Below are positions 34,404-47,370 of a DNA stretch of 64,000 bases, piece after piece. This stretch comes from Pyricularia pennisetigena (Eukaryota; Ascomycota; Sordariomycetes; Magnaporthales; Pyriculariaceae). The DNA lies in the NCBI RefSeq assembly GCF_004337985.1, contig NC_043742.1, positions 3,396,176 through 3,460,175 of the forward strand. The letters run 5' to 3'. The stretch's first letter is position 1. Each line of letters opens with the position of its first letter. Position numbers and translations under genes: made by a program. Below the pieces are notes generated by a model. It made no database searches, was not told the DNA's origin, and worked only from the letters and a program-made list of their open reading frames with translations.

Positions 34404-37038
34404 TTTTACTTTGCTTTCTTCTTTGGGAGTTTGGGATTTGATTTATTCTATTGCCCCAGGCAAACTCGTACATCTCATGATAAAGTTACTACAATGACGC
34501 ACATAGAAAGAAGTCGACTAATGGAACTTGACACTTGTTCACAACTGTGCCAGATAGAAAATAGTTTGTTGAAGCCCTGTGGGGGTTTTGATTTAAACCA
34601 TGCTCAAGTAAAGAGGAACTTTAGCTAAGAGAAGACGAAAGAATGCTAGACAAATGAGACATTAACTCCTATTTACGACCCCATCCACACGGTGACACCC
34701 AGATATCCATCTTGGCGTCTTCTTGATAAGCCCAACACTAGAATATGTTAGTTATCCGCCTGAGTTGACAGGTCTGGAGTTACCGAAGCAGACCCGTTGG
34801 GAGGAAGAGTTTTGCGTTAGTGATTGCTGACTTGACGCGGTAGAATGAGGGATTGACAAGCTGGCTGTTGTTTCGGGCAGAGAAGTTTGTGTCTTCTGGA
34901 AGGGAAAGGGGAGTTATGGAAGATTTATATTAAGTTACATAGACATCGCACTGAGTAGGGTAAGTCCAATTGCCACCTCTTATTTTTTATCCACAAACTA
35001 CCAGAGGGACAGTATCTTTCACGGGTTAACCCAGATAGTCATCAGAGAAAATGCTACAGTCAAGAGCCTCACTATTCGCATAGGGCTCACAAGTCACATC
35101 CTTATACGAGCTTGTGCCACTCTGCACTAATGGACTTCTTCTCTGTTGCGTCGTGATGACTATTCTCTGGTTTGCGATTGATATTAAATCGCATAGTGGT
35201 TGAGGAACTTGTCTTTGAAAACAGAGCGCCCATAGTTACTTGGGAAGTTAGGAGACCTTGATCCCCTAATTTTCAACTATGGTGGACAAGACAAACTCCG
35301 GACTCCCCCGAGCGGCACCCCACGAGTGTGGCCCATCTCCTTTTTTCTCATCTCTGCGCTCACATTTGCATTTTTCGACCAGCCGGTGGTGTTGACGACT
35401 TGCCTCCGGGTGGGGTGTTGACCTCCTCTCTTTCAGGCATGCCGGCAAGCGTTGACCTGTGTTGAACCCGCCCGGGGTTATACTACACGTGAGCTTGTCC
35501 ATGATGGCTTGGTCGGGCTTGCTTATGCTATCAGGGGAGGGTAAGCGGCTGCCAGCAGGTTTGGTAGACAACGCCGGCAAATGCCACGGCACTAGCGTTG
35601 ATTAGTGTTCAATGTGTCCCAGAGCTTTGTGGAGCTCGGTTGACGGGCAAAGATTTTGAACTTTTGAACCTAGGGGTGCAGGCTAACAAATCTCCATATT
35701 GCAAAGCACCGTCTGGCTTCTGACTGAACTTGGTGATAAGGGATTTATCCAGGTAGTCCATAAGTCTGGTACAGTTGCAAAGTTTGGCCACTGTTCTTTT
35801 TGATACGGCGGTGATAACCATGGCTCAATGTGTCCTTTTCCCATGGTTACGTACAGGTATTAACCCCATATTCACTGGCGGAAGGTACTGATCCCTTTTT
35901 TCTTTTTTCTTTTCTTTTTTTCAAGTCAGTTTTTCTCCTGCAAGAATATCTTGCAAGAAGCACATTACTACCTTGGGGCCATCGGTAGAAACACCAAACC
36001 TCTGTAACATGATGTCTGGCCATTCTCTTATCTTTCAAAAACTTTAATCAATTCCCTGTGTTCTTCATCACGATAACTGATCACAGAATCTGTCAACCGT
36101 GCTCAGAAGACCCGAAAGCACCTCGGACCCCATGGCGTGCATATATCCAACGTTTCTACAGTTCCGTCGATGGCGTGACACCAGTACCTCAAAGTCACCC
36201 ACAAACAGGGCCAGAGTACCCAACAAGCATGGTTATTCATCATCACTGAGTTTCTATTTTCCAGGCCCCATCACCCAGCCGACATCACGTCTCCGATGTC
36301 AAGACGGGCGGCTCTACTCCATTAGTCCTTCGACGCAAATCTGAGTGGTGAAGTTATCACTTTTTGCGACTTGATACAATGGACGCTGGGGCTGGAGACT
36401 CAGTCGATACCCCTGGGGAGGAGCTGGCGGGCATCAAGAGCCGCATGTCCAGTCGCAAGACTAGGTTTGCAAGTGATTTTATTCCTACCATATCACCGTC
36501 CCTTTTTAGCTAAGCAGTGATGCGCGATTTAAGCTCCGCGTCTGCTTGGGATAATTGACACGACAGCAGATAGAAAATGTCTGTTGATAAAAATGCCCAA
36601 CTAATCACTGCCAAATGGTCGACCTGGATATTCCAGGAAAGGTCCATGCATGAGTGGTTGTGCGGCCCACAGAACTGACTAGTCTAGGCCCACCATTTCT
36701 CACTCGACTGGAGGGATTGGCATAAAAGTCTCAACGCTGCCAACGACACGTACGGAAGCAGGGATCACGATTTACTAGCCAGATTCGCGGAGTTGACTGG
36801 AAAGAAAAATCATCGGATGCAGTAAAAAGAAAAAGTGAAATAAATTGAAATGTACAAGCTTGCCACCCCAACGCCAAACAACACCTTAATCAGCACATAC
36901 AAATCATCAACACATGCATCTCGGTGTATCCACTCGAACCTCACTGCGTAGAAACGGTCTGGCAAGAATACTGGTTAGTAATAAAGGCAAAAATCCCAGC
37001 AGCCTTGTCTACCTTGAAACCTCGACACAAGATTTTCT
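34404..37038. other. Gene-poor interval
   Basis: No supported gene was found in 2.6 kb. A 44-codon frame at 36,379-36,513 is listed separately. Short T-rich runs occur near 35,895-35,922. The end of the interval is the 3' flank of the histone deacetylase gene. Confidence 0.5.
36379..36513 (+). pseudogene. Short frame, possible 5' fragment of a lost gene
   Basis: An ATG frame of 44 codons begins MDAGAGDSVDTPGEELAGIK, with coding-like composition for its first 29 codons. It then becomes AT-rich and stops. A weak donor (AG|GTTTGC) sits at the change. No downstream exon was found. It could be a truncated gene start or chance. Confidence 0.2.
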
Positions 37039-39209
37039 CTATGGCTCTGCCTCCTCTGTGGCCTTTGATTCTGCTTCTTTGTCACCGCCGTCGGCAGCTT
37101 CCTTGTCCTTGTCACCATTGTTTTCTGCCTTGTCCGCAGTTTTGGGGGCTTCTGCTTCTTTGGCAGCTGGCTCTGTCCCCTTTTCCACACTATCCTCACC
37201 AGCAGGAGCAGAGGCCGCTGCTTCTGCCATCGGCTCGTCCTCGACCTTGTCGCTCTTATCAGCAGTCTCGCCCGCTTTTGGCGTTGGCGGTCGTGAGGTT
37301 TCTGGGACCTCCTTTTTGATCTCGGCCTCCTTGTCTTTGCTGGAGTCGTTCGAGGCAGGAGAGGGGTCCTCAGTTGCCGGGGCCTTTTCATCCGTGTCCA
37401 TCATGTCCACGTCTTCAGTCTCCTTGGCTACTTCAGCCTCGGCGTCGCCGTTTGGTTTGTCGGTAGTCTTCTCAGGAGCTTCAGCTTGTTCTGCATCGGC
37501 GTCCTCCATGACAGTGTCATCTGCATCCTTTTCGGCTTCCTTGTTTGGATTGGGCACCGGCTTTCCTGCGTCATCTTCCAAGTCTGCATGCGGATTTTCA
37601 TGGTTCATTATCGACGGCCGGGTCCTTGGCACCGCCGCAGCGCCGTTTGACTGTGCCATGTCCTCGTCGTCACTATCCTCGAATTCGTCTTGCCTTGCAA
37701 CGCTCTTTTCCCATTGCCTTTGTGTGATTCGTGCGTCAGGGTTCTGATCTTCGTCCAGATCGTCAAGCATTGCCTCCTCCTCGTCTGTCATGCCCATACT
37801 CGGGCGAGGTATGTCCTGCATTTGAACTGAGGGCACAGGTGCCGTCTTTCGGAGGTTCTCAATCACGGCAATCTTGATCTTCTCGAGGTACTCGTTCGAG
37901 TTGGCGTTTTCCATGTTAGATGACCTAACGTCCAGTTCGTAATCAGGTCCATAGTACTGCAGAATAACATGGTCAGCTTAGGCCTGGGTGAATGGGTGCG
38001 TGACTCGGCTTACCTCGTAATATTCGTTATACGGGAGTGTTCTGTCCATGTCTACTCCCACCAGGCGTCCGGTCTCATATGCCCATGTGCGAGCAACGTT
38101 GCGCATGGTATAGCCACCGCCACCCAGCACGAGCGTGGGGAGGCCATATCCGCGTACAAAGTCGACGCAGTTGGCATGGCCGCGCATGCTCAGGTTGAAG
38201 CATCCCAACCGATCACCCGACAGACTGTCGCTGCCGCACTGCAAGACCACGGCCTCAGGCTGGTAGTACTTCATGACAGCGTCAATGACTGGTTCGAAGA
38301 TTTTCTTGTATGAGTTGTCGTCGATTCCATCCCTCAGTGGGAAGTTCACAGCGTAGTTCTTGCCAGGTCCAATACCAATGTCTCGAAGCTCGCCCGTTCC
38401 CGGGAAGTACTCGCCGTACTTGTGGAATGAGACAGTCATAACGCGATCGGTAGTATAAAACGCCTCCTCCACGCCGTCACCGTGGTGAACGTCGATGTCG
38501 ATGTATAGAACGCGTTTCTTGAAGCGGAGGAGTTCGATGATAGCGAGAACGATATCTTACAAATTGTACTGTTAGCTGAATAGACTGGAGTATGAGAGAG
38601 TGATACGCGGATGAGTAAAATACCATTCACATAGCAGAAGCCGCTGGCTTCGCTCTTCTTGGCGTGATGAAGACCACCGGCCCAGTTCACAGCGATGTCG
38701 CACTTAGATCGGTTGAGCCGGGCAGCACCCTCCATACTTCCACCCGCGCTGATGCCACAGAACTCAAACAGGCCGTCGAATACCGGACAGTCGTCTCCCA
38801 CATTGTATTTACTCTGCTCCTTAACGTATGAGTCCATGTTGTCGGGGGTTACTCGCTGGAGGAACTCTATGTATTCGTCCGTGTGAAACTGCGTCATCTC
38901 TGTGAAGACAGCGGGCTTGGCACGCTATACGATGGAGAGTGTTAGTCGCGTACGTAAAAGTTAGTGGTTACAATATTGAGCGGCAAGCAAAGCAGAGAAT
39001 ATACGTACATAAACCTCGAGGAACTTGTAGATGCCATAGTTCATAACCAGGCTATGCGCCAATCGGATTCGGTGAGGTTTCATAGGGTGGCCTGTAACAT
39101 ATGCATAGTTGCCAATGTCGGAGTCGTAAAAATAAGCGACGCGCTTCTTGTCCGTGTTGACGACCTTGTACAGCGGATCAGAGCGGTCCACGCCCGCCTT
39201 GTCCGTCAT
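37039..39209 (-). CDS. RPD3: Class I histone deacetylase RPD3/RpdA (four exons)
   Basis: Exons: 39209-39009, 38924-38624, 38555-38014, 37956-37039, giving 653 residues. Introns are 84, 68 and 57 bp, all GT-AG with matching phases. This is the catalytic subunit of Rpd3/Sin3-type nuclear complexes, removing acetyl groups from histone lysines. The catalytic domain occupies about 1-360. It shows the tandem His ([14 protein letters not shown], His153-154), the zinc site DIDVHHGDG (Asp189, His191), [19 protein letters not shown] and GGGGYTMRN, all intact. The C-terminal ~290 residues are strongly acidic and Glu/Asp/Ala/Lys-rich. A long acidic tail is a known trait of the filamentous-fungal RpdA type and is absent from yeast Rpd3. 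The start agrees with the family N-terminus ([15 protein letters not shown] near 21). It is divergent from RPN11. Confidence 0.95.
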
Positions 39210-39841
39210 GTTTGCGATGCGCCCAAGGTTCGTGTGGGGTGTTGGGTCGTGTTTGAGCTCAGTCGGCTCAAAACTACTAAGTTTCTGACAAAGTCGGTCC
39301 GATAATCATGCGTCTTCTTTGAATAATCTATGTGGTTGCCTCGAGGATGCTCTATGGAAGCGATATAGAAGGAGTATTTGGAACAGTTGATCCTACTAAC
39401 GAATTGAAAAGGCGGCGGGATGATGGAATTGGGGGCAGCTGCGCGTGGAGCGAGCTTCGATGCGATACTGCCGCGCTAGTCCTCGTTGGGCAAGTGGTGA
39501 ATCTCTCGCACGTGCTGATTAGAAGCTTGAGCAGATAACGGAATGATCCTTGCCCCAGCTCCCGCCTTCGACGAAGCTCAGGTTGGATTGGATTTAGGCT
39601 TTGGGTCCGTGCTCCACTTCCAGGCTGCGTAGAGCTGCGTCAACTGGACTGGACATTGCCCGCCATCTTGAATGTGCGTGTGCGACCTGACAAACACCGA
39701 ATCCAGACCACGACTTCATCCGCCACTCTCATCGCACACAGCGCGTCCGCTATTTCTTCCGCCCCCGATATACAGTTTCTTCCGAAGTATCAAGAAGTCT
39801 GCGATTCCGAATCATCGGAGCCTTGTGTCCTTGCAGCCAAC
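39210..39841. promoter_or_regulatory. Shared divergent promoter region, RPD3 / RPN11
   Basis: These 632 bp separate the start codons of two conserved nuclear/proteasomal genes and must contain both promoters. I see no clear TATA box. The only notable composition is a pyrimidine-rich stretch at about 39,700-39,790. No specific factor site is claimed. Confidence 0.5.
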
Positions 39842-41056
39842 ATGGAACGCTTTCGAAGTATGATGAACGGTATGGGCGGCCAGCTTGGCGCTGCTCATGG
39901 AACGGTGAGTTGCTACGCTTGGAGCTTGCCATGTCACCTACGAGCGGTCGCTAACTTGAACCAACTCGCATGAAATCAGGATAATCTGCAGTTGATTGAT
40001 AACGCCGAGACCGTCTACATTTCCTCCCTCGCTCTCCTCAAGATGCTGCGGCACGGCCGCGCCGGTGTGCCCATGGAAGTAATGGGACTTATGCTGGGCG
40101 AGTTTGTTGATGACTTCACAGTACGCGTCGTTGATGTCTTCGCTATGCCACAAAGTGGTACCGGAGTCAGTGTCGAGGCGGTCGACCCGGTGTTTCAGAT
40201 GAAAATGATGGATATGTTGCGGCAAACAGGAAGGTGAGGCGTTCCGAAGGCTGGGAAGGTTGCAATGCGCGGGGCTATGACTGAATAGGTGGTTTTTTTT
40301 TTTCTCTCTCTTTTCTTCTTTTTGCTGACGTCGTCTACTTTGCTCACCTTCAGGCCCGAGTCCGTCGTGGGCTGGTATCACTCACATCCTGGTTTTGGTT
40401 GCTGGTTGTCGTCGGTGGATATCAACACTCAGCAGAGTTTCGAGCAGCTCACACCACGTGCCGTCGCTGTGGTCGTTGATCCGATTCAGTCCGTCAAAGG
40501 AAAGGTCGTCATAGATGCTTTCCGCCTCATCAACCCTCAATCTCTCATGCTCGGACAAGAGCCCCGCCAAAGCACCTCCAACCTGGGTCACCTCAACAAA
40601 CCGTCGATCCAAGCATTGATCCACGGTCTGAACCGCCACTACTACTCGATAAACATCAACTACCGCAAGACTGCGCTCGAGGAGAACATGTTGATGAACC
40701 TTCACAAGCAAGTATGGACAGAGTCCCTGCAGATGGATGATTTCCGAACCCAAGGACAGAACAACAAGGAGCGCTTGGACCGACTGGTCAGCTTGTCGGA
40801 AGGCTACGAGAAGCGCGTGAAGGAGGAGACGGAGCTTACCAAGGACCAGCTCAAGACGCGCTACGTCGGAAAGCTAGACCCGAAGAAGCATTTGGAGGAT
40901 GTTGGTCAGCAACTCATTGAGGACAACATTGTCGCCGTATCAAGGCAGATGATTGACAAGGAGGCCGCGGTGCTGGAGAAGAAGGCGTCTGCTGTCGGTG
41001 CAACCGGTAAAGGACGTTCAGATGACGACCAAATGGATGTTGAGGAGGACCTATGA
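39842..41056 (+). CDS. RPN11: 26S proteasome lid deubiquitinase Rpn11 (three exons)
   Basis: Exons: 39842-39904, 39980-40233, 40354-41056, giving 339 residues. This zinc metalloprotease removes ubiquitin chains en bloc from substrates during degradation by the proteasome. The MPN+/JAMM motif is complete: an upstream Glu in the [13 protein letters not shown] strand, then [14 protein letters not shown] with both His, Ser and Asp ligands. The RLINPQ and [12 protein letters not shown] segments are typical of Rpn11 rather than Csn5. The first exon is short (21 codons) and the second intron (120 bp) contains a T/C-rich run. Length is close to the yeast protein. Confidence 0.96.
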
Positions 41057-41802
41057 GTTTCCATGGCATCGCCAGCTTCCTAGACAGGCGTCCAAACGTT
41101 TGGTATGCAAATCAGAGGCGCACAGGAGTATGCCAACCATCTCGATACAGGAGCTATCAGGGGCCGCCTAAGCGGCAGATACGACGTCCAATTATGACGG
41201 CATGTACTAGTAGGGTGGGCGGCGTTTGGTTGGTTTAGAGACAGCCTATTAGATAGCGCCAGCATATCGCGGTGCGCACCGAACCTGCTCCGGTTAGTCC
41301 CGGAAACACCCCCTTCATCTTCATTGATCATGCTCAAGGTCGACTTGATTATGCTGTGCCGATGCTATGTGCGATTCATTCATTGGCTTGGCAACCTGAA
41401 AGGCTTACAATAGTCCCATCTTTGTCTGGATATTGGCAATTTAAATAACACAAAGGCGTAGTATGTGGGTTCATTGTTGTGCTTGATTCACTGCCGGTGG
41501 CAGGAGAGACTACAAGGCCATTGTTCTGATTGTGGTCGGTCCAAGACCAATGGAGCATCAAAAGTGTCTTGTCCTCCTTCGCTCCTACCTTTTTCCTGGG
41601 TTCGAAACATTTCGACAGAAACAAATTACGCAACAGTACACCTGGCCGATTTGCTCATGCCCAAATCGGACAGTAGCGGTCAATCTTGCTAACCTACCAA
41701 GGGAAGAGTTTGTCAGGAAACACCAAAACAAAAACAAGTCCCACATCATCAAATAATTCTGCTTCAACAAACCTTTCCTGGGCGCATTACTAACTCCCCA
41801 AT
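41057..41802. other. Intergenic region, no gene seen
   Basis: About 750 bp between tandem genes. No repeats or RNA genes were recognised. Overlapping short frames have no shared signal. Confidence 0.5.
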
Positions 41803-43251
41803 ATGTCCCCTCAGACAAATGTCAAGGTTTCTTGGCTTTCCCGCATCAAGCGATATGGGGGATTCCTGGTCATGGACTGTTGTCGGGCTTCAAAGGCCAT
41901 CAAGCCATATGAAGGTGAGCTTTGGCCCAACCCCGAAAACTTTCACTGGTCACACAAAGATCGCAGGTTCAATTGTACGCCCATTGAGGCAACACCCGTC
42001 CAGACGCAACCCCGGCCAAACTCTGACATGCGTGTACCTAGTCAGCTCAGCGCCCTGCCGGTCAGGGTGTTGAGTCCAACACACCCATGGCTTTCACAAG
42101 ACCTGCCCCCTCTCCCCTTACCCGAGCCACCCGTCAAGATCCGTTCGAGCATAGAGCCCTCGCAATTTTCTGGGGAGCGTGACGGTGCTGTTTCACGTAA
42201 CAGCAGCAGCAGCCGTCAGTCTTCCAGCACCGTCAGTTCAAACCCCTGCCGCAGGTCGGCCAACGAGGATGAACGATTTGAACGTCTCAACAAGAGGCTG
42301 CTACGCGCTTCCATAATTGATGAGGTTCTCGGCATATTTGACAAGGCCAGCAACATGCCATATGCCGTCTGCGGCATGACGGGCTTGGCGGCTTGGGGAT
42401 ACAATCTCGGCTTGCCTCGGCACATCACCATCATGGTACCTCCGCACTGCCGCAACACCATCACAGGCTGGGCAAAGACGGTGCCACAATTCGAGACCTT
42501 CTCATCCCGCCCGGACGTCATCGGCGTCCAGACCAGCGACAGCAGGATCGTCCGCATCAACATCACATACCCGGACGCTGCGGACGGCGTGTGGGAGGAT
42601 TATTTCAACACCGATCGAGTGCAGCTCCGCGGAACTGGCGAATATGCAGAGGTGCTGCGCCTTTCCAAGCTTCTGAACCAGACGGCCGTCAGCTACATGG
42701 ATGCTAGTGAACTCGACGACGCCGAGCTGACGGGAATGATCAGCGGCGATATCCTTTGGATCCTGTGGCGCATTGCTAGAGGTCTCGCCAAAGGTGAGCA
42801 TGGCATTGCGCCGCTGAACCCGGCCGATATCCCATCCGTCATGGACCGGACCTTTTGGGACTCGTTTTCCGGCACTCACCCCGACGCATCGGAGAGGTTT
42901 GCCGCCGCGGGCTTGCACTACAGGCTTCAGCCGCGCGGCGACGTCCGTTCCATGACGAATCCTGTGCCCAAGCCCTTTAACCCTTACTGGCAACCCAGCC
43001 CACCCGCTGTCGAGATGGTTAACCCGATGCAAGAAAACATGAGGGCTTCTAAGCCGCTGAGAGCCGCATCGGCCAATACCGTCAGGCTCACCCCTGCCGA
43101 GAAGCTGAAGCAGAGGTTCCAGCAGCCGCGGCGGCAAACTGCCACGATTAGCGATGGACAACCGCTCACGAGCCGCAACTCGTGTCCCGTTGGTCACAAC
43201 GGAAGCAAATCGATGGCGCAGGCTTCGGCGCCCTTTCGGCAGTCTTTATAA
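41803..43251 (+). CDS. Unknown protein with nucleotidyltransferase-like signature
   Basis: A single uninterrupted frame of 482 codons starts at an ATG in acceptable context. The first 150 residues are Pro/Ser-rich with a poly-Ser run. The middle is better ordered. Residues near 184-215 read PYAVCGMTGLAAWGYNLGLPRHITIMVP, which has the G-G/T-x-A...G..R...I shape at the start of minimal nucleotidyltransferase folds. A later helix (EVLRLSKLLNQTAVSY...) and SGDILWILWRIA resemble the helix and (K)D-I-W/L part of the same fold. The DxD metal motif expected after the first strand is not present, so catalysis is doubtful. The C-terminal ~110 residues are basic and disordered. Similar proteins are common in filamentous fungi, as I recall, but without known function. 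Confidence 0.7.
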   Translation: MSPQTNVKVSWLSRIKRYGGFLVMDCCRASKAIKPYEGELWPNPENFHWSHKDRRFNCTPIEATPVQTQPRPNSDMRVPSQLSALPVRVLSPTHPWLSQDLPPLPLPEPPVKIRSSIEPSQFSGERDGAVSRNSSSSRQSSSTVSSNPCRRSANEDERFERLNKRLLRASIIDEVLGIFDKASNMPYAVCGMTGLAAWGYNLGLPRHITIMVPPHCRNTITGWAKTVPQFETFSSRPDVIGVQTSDSRIVRINITYPDAADGVWEDYFNTDRVQLRGTGEYAEVLRLSKLLNQTAVSYMDASELDDAELTGMISGDILWILWRIARGLAKGEHGIAPLNPADIPSVMDRTFWDSFSGTHPDASERFAAAGLHYRLQPRGDVRSMTNPVPKPFNPYWQPSPPAVEMVNPMQENMRASKPLRAASANTVRLTPAEKLKQRFQQPRRQTATISDGQPLTSRNSCPVGHNGSKSMAQASAPFRQSL

Positions 43252-43400
43252 TTGTGATGGGTCTTTGTCTTGTCTGCAACCTTGCCACTATTTGTCACCT
43301 TGTCAGACAAGGCGATATACGAAATTAAGTTGTGTTTCTTTTTTCTTTGTTTAATTATCAAAATGCTATATGAAGTGATCAAAATCTCTAACAAGGTTAA

Positions 43401-45531
43401 TCACAGATAACCCTTGTCTTCCCACGGTGGCCTCGGTGACCCTGCTTCGTCTCTGGGCTTTCTCGTCTTGATAGTGTCTGGCGGGATAAAGCTACCCAAC
43501 GTCTTGTCTTCCTGTCTTGGGCGCGACCTCGCCTGATTTGCGGGCAGCTCATGCGGCGGAGGAATCTCGTTGTTGGGCATCTCCCTGGGCACGTCACCTG
43601 CGTGCATCTCGTGCGCCCCAGGAGTCACCGTGGTCACGGAGGCGACTTGACCATTCTTGCCCAGCTCGTAGGGTGAGGCTGGACTCCAGACGCCCTTTTC
43701 AGCCACCGTCGGAAGCTCTGTCGACGTTGGAGTGACCAGGGTGTTGCTAGAGTCGTCTTGGTCGGTGTTTTGGGTTGAAAATGTTTCTGGGGACGACGTC
43801 TTGTCGCCTTTGGCTCGGCGGGAGCGTCGAAGGAGGAACACGAAGACGCCGATTGTGATCACGAGGGCCGCCAGGCCGCCGAGAATGCTTCCTACCATGA
43901 CACCGAGCGGGGTGGGCGTACCGCTTCCTGAGCCTGACTCAGTTGGTTGCTGCACAGAATTTGTTTGGGCAAATACAGCTTCGAGCTCGGGTTTGTCCCA
44001 TTTAACGGATTGGCGCCCGCTGCAAGAAAAGTGTCAGCTGCATCTCCCCCTTTTACCAACAAGACAATTTGTTTTTAGATGTACTCACCCAGCATCATAC
44101 CAGCTCTTGATCTCGGCAGGAGTTTCGTAGGCCGGGGCGTCAGGGTCGTATGTGTCAGACCACTTCAGCGTCGTCATGTCAAAAATCTTGAGCCCGTTCT
44201 TCCACGGATCCGAGATGCCGGTGCCGAATTTGCTCTCCCACGACTCGATGCCCCCGACGCTGAGCATCTGCCGCCTCCCACTACCGACCACGGCACACCC
44301 ATGCTGGTACCGGGCGCCCTCGGCGTCGGGGACCTTGAACCATCGGAAACCAGGCACAGTTAGAATGCGCACGTCGGAAGAAGCGGGTCCGTTCCTCCCG
44401 CCAAAGACGACAATCTCGTAGGACGAGTTGGACGAAGGTCGCGCTGCGACGGCACAGAACTCGGTCCTCGAAGCCGGCAGCGCGTCCTTGGTGTGCAGCG
44501 TGGCAAACTGCGAATGGAACTTTTTCGTGCCAATGTCGTAAAAGTATATGGCCTCGAAGAGCATATCCGAGAATGTCGCGGGGGCCCGAAGATTGGTCGC
44601 CTGCTTGCCGCCTAGGAACACGACGAGCCCGCTACCGTTGGTGCCAAACGTCGGCAGGCAGACGGCCGCGCCGCCATAGTGGGTGCCCCCGACGATGGGG
44701 CCATCCGGCCCGAACCCGTCGGCCGACACGTTGTCCCATCGCCTGGTGCGCATGTCGAAGGTCACGAGGCCGGGAACGGGTCCGAACTGGGCCTCGTAGG
44801 GCGTGAATACGGTAAAGGTACCCGGCGGGCTGAGGTCGGCGGCCGTCAGGGGCGTCACGCCGCCCAGGAGGAAGCCGACGCCGTTGCAGGTCGTCCAGCT
44901 GCCGCCCCTCGTGCGCGCAATCTTTTCGCCATCGCTGCCGCTACCGCTCCGGGGCACGGTGCTGTCGTTGGACCACCGGTTGCGCAGCTCGCGGAGCTGC
45001 GAGTCCTGCAACAGCTGGGCCGCGCTGCCGACGCTGCCGCCCCAGCTAAACAGCGTCTGGCCATCTTGGGCAGGCCACAGTGCCGTCTCGGTCACTCGCA
45101 GACCGAACTCGCCGCTGTCGATGACGTGGATTCCAGGGTCTGTGGTGTTCCATTTTTTGTCGAGAGGGATGATGGCGGTTTTGTTTGCTGAGTTTTGAGT
45201 GTTGACGTCAGAGATTAATGTATGTGGTATTTGAGGCAATTGAGTTGCGTGAATTGAATCTTTTTATTTTTTTTTCTCTCAAAGAAAAACAAAATGATAA
45301 AGAATACATACATATCACAGACTGTTCCGTCTCGTTCCCCTGCCCCGAAACAACCTCGCCGCCCTCAATGTACAGATTGTTGCCCGCGACGGCAACCGAA
45401 TGCCCGATGCGATACCTGTAGTGTGCTGCGTCGGGTGCGCCCGCTACGCCCGTGTCCCGCTGGCATCGTGCGGGCTGCAGCAGGAGCAGGGCGGTAGCGC
45501 ACGTCGCCGTCCAGATTGACCTCGTCCTCAT
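43401..45531 (-). CDS. Kelch-type beta-propeller single-pass membrane protein (three exons)
   Basis: Exons: 45531-45312, 45187-44089, 44019-43401, giving 645 residues. Introns are 124 and 69 bp. A signal peptide (1 to about 23, LLLLQPARC) precedes a large extracellular domain with kelch-like strands: HSVAVAGNNLYIEGG, GGRNG, HGCAVVGSGRRQMLSVGG and repeated W-D/N-V segments. One transmembrane helix (about 479-503, VGSILGGLAALVITIGVFVFLL) is followed by RRSRR, fixing the orientation, and by a ~140-residue Pro/Ser-rich cytoplasmic tail. Such proteins occur in many filamentous ascomycetes with unclear roles in cell surface sensing or adhesion. There is no galactose-oxidase copper site that I can identify, so an enzyme is unlikely. 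Confidence 0.82.
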
Positions 45532-47334
45532 TTGACCTTGTTTTTTTTTTTCCTCTGGAGCCGCTTTATTGTGGAGGTTAATCGTTTTTCCTCCTCAAGG
45601 CCCGCGGGGCGGTGATGGCTAGAGGGGTATGAAAATGACTCGGGACGAACCGCAGGCTTTTGTTGTTGTTTTTTTTTATTATTTTCTTCTCGGAGATGCA
45701 ACCAGAAACCTTGCCCAGTGGACGAGGGAGGCTGGGAGCAGTCCAGTCAATGACAAGAGAGGGAAAAAAAAAATTAAAGAAAAAAAAATAATAATAATAA
45801 CAATCCTACCGTAGCTGCGTGTGCTTTTCTCAGGATCATTATCCTTGTCTATTTCAATCTCCTTCTGTGGGGGCAACCGTCTAGGCAGGTCGCCTTGCTC
45901 GCCTCCCGGGTCAAGTCCCTACCGAACCGTGTGGGGAACATGATCACCAATGATGAGCCGAGTTTTCTCCACAGCTTGGCCCTTGGCTAGGTATGAACGG
46001 TACGGGTCCAGGACTCCAGGACAACCAAAGGTGAGATCTCGCCTGCAGGTGTTGCTTGAATCCCAACCACCGTGAGAAGGAGGTTTGGTGTTTAGGTCTC
46101 ATGAAGAGTTGAGCGGCAAAACAAGCGTAGTAAAAAAGTGATGATGAGTAGCTGCTGCTATATCGCCTCTTTGCTTACTGCTGCTACCGCACTGGTATTT
46201 CTTTTTTTCCGTTATTGATTGATTGATTACCATCTCTTGCTGCGATCACCCAAGAACAAGTTTCACCTTTCACTTGACAGCACAGGAACAAATGGAGCTC
46301 GTTCATGACAAGGTGACAGACAGTTCGTGGGTTATCCACGGCTGCTTGAGGGTCTTGACCCTTGACTTTGAGACAAATAACAAATGTCACGTAATGATAA
46401 ACCTGCTTCGACAGACGACAATATGGTCTGTCTACAAGCATACAGCTTGTCAGCATATGTACATAACAACAAGAGAAACAAAATTCAGCTCACTGGTTTA
46501 TATTAATACCCACAGGATACATACCTGGACGCATGTGATTGCTTGTATGGACTAGGCTTTTGACTAAGCTACCTTGTTTTGTCCTCAATAAATTACCTGA
46601 TCGATACTATGGTCCCTGCTTGAGAGATGCGGCCCTTTTAATTCAAATGTCTGTATTATTAGCAGTCCGGCGAACAATTCGTGCAGGACAGAGGTAAAAA
46701 TAGAAGCGGAAGGACTGAGCGTCAATATATATATTCACCGCAAGCGGCCCCGTTCTCCGCCTCGCTGCATGTTTGAATACTTTGTGCTCAAGGACAGCCG
46801 TGGGTGGGTTGCAATAATACATAACGTAGCATAATTTCCGACACAACCTGAGTCTTCCACGTCATGACCCTGAAGGACGTACATATAAAGAAAAAAAAAA
46901 GAAAAGAAAAAAAAAAAATAAGAGGGGGGTCACTTTGTGAGTATTCCCGTAGATCAGCCATTCGGACGCCCATGCCGCAAAGCCCGGATTGACTGGACGG
47001 GAGGAGTGGATATCCCCAACCGCAAATGTGGACTGTCTGGGGTGGGTTGGGGTCCATAGATAGCCACTATCGGTCCATTACTTTCGTCAGAAAAATCCGC
47101 AAGAGATTAGGATGATAAGACGCTACCCACCGGCAAATACCGCCGACCAGGCTGATATGGAGAGGGTCGGCACAATGTCTACCTTGGTTAGTTGGGCTAC
47201 CTACTGCTAGCAAACTTTTCCAACCTGGCTAGAAAACAACAATATGATAACGAATGCGTATTTAGTCTGGATGCAAGTTCCCAAAACGGCAAAAAAGGTG
47301 TACTTGAGTAAACCTAATGCCAAGAGACTGCGGG

Positions 47335-47370
<36 letters not shown>

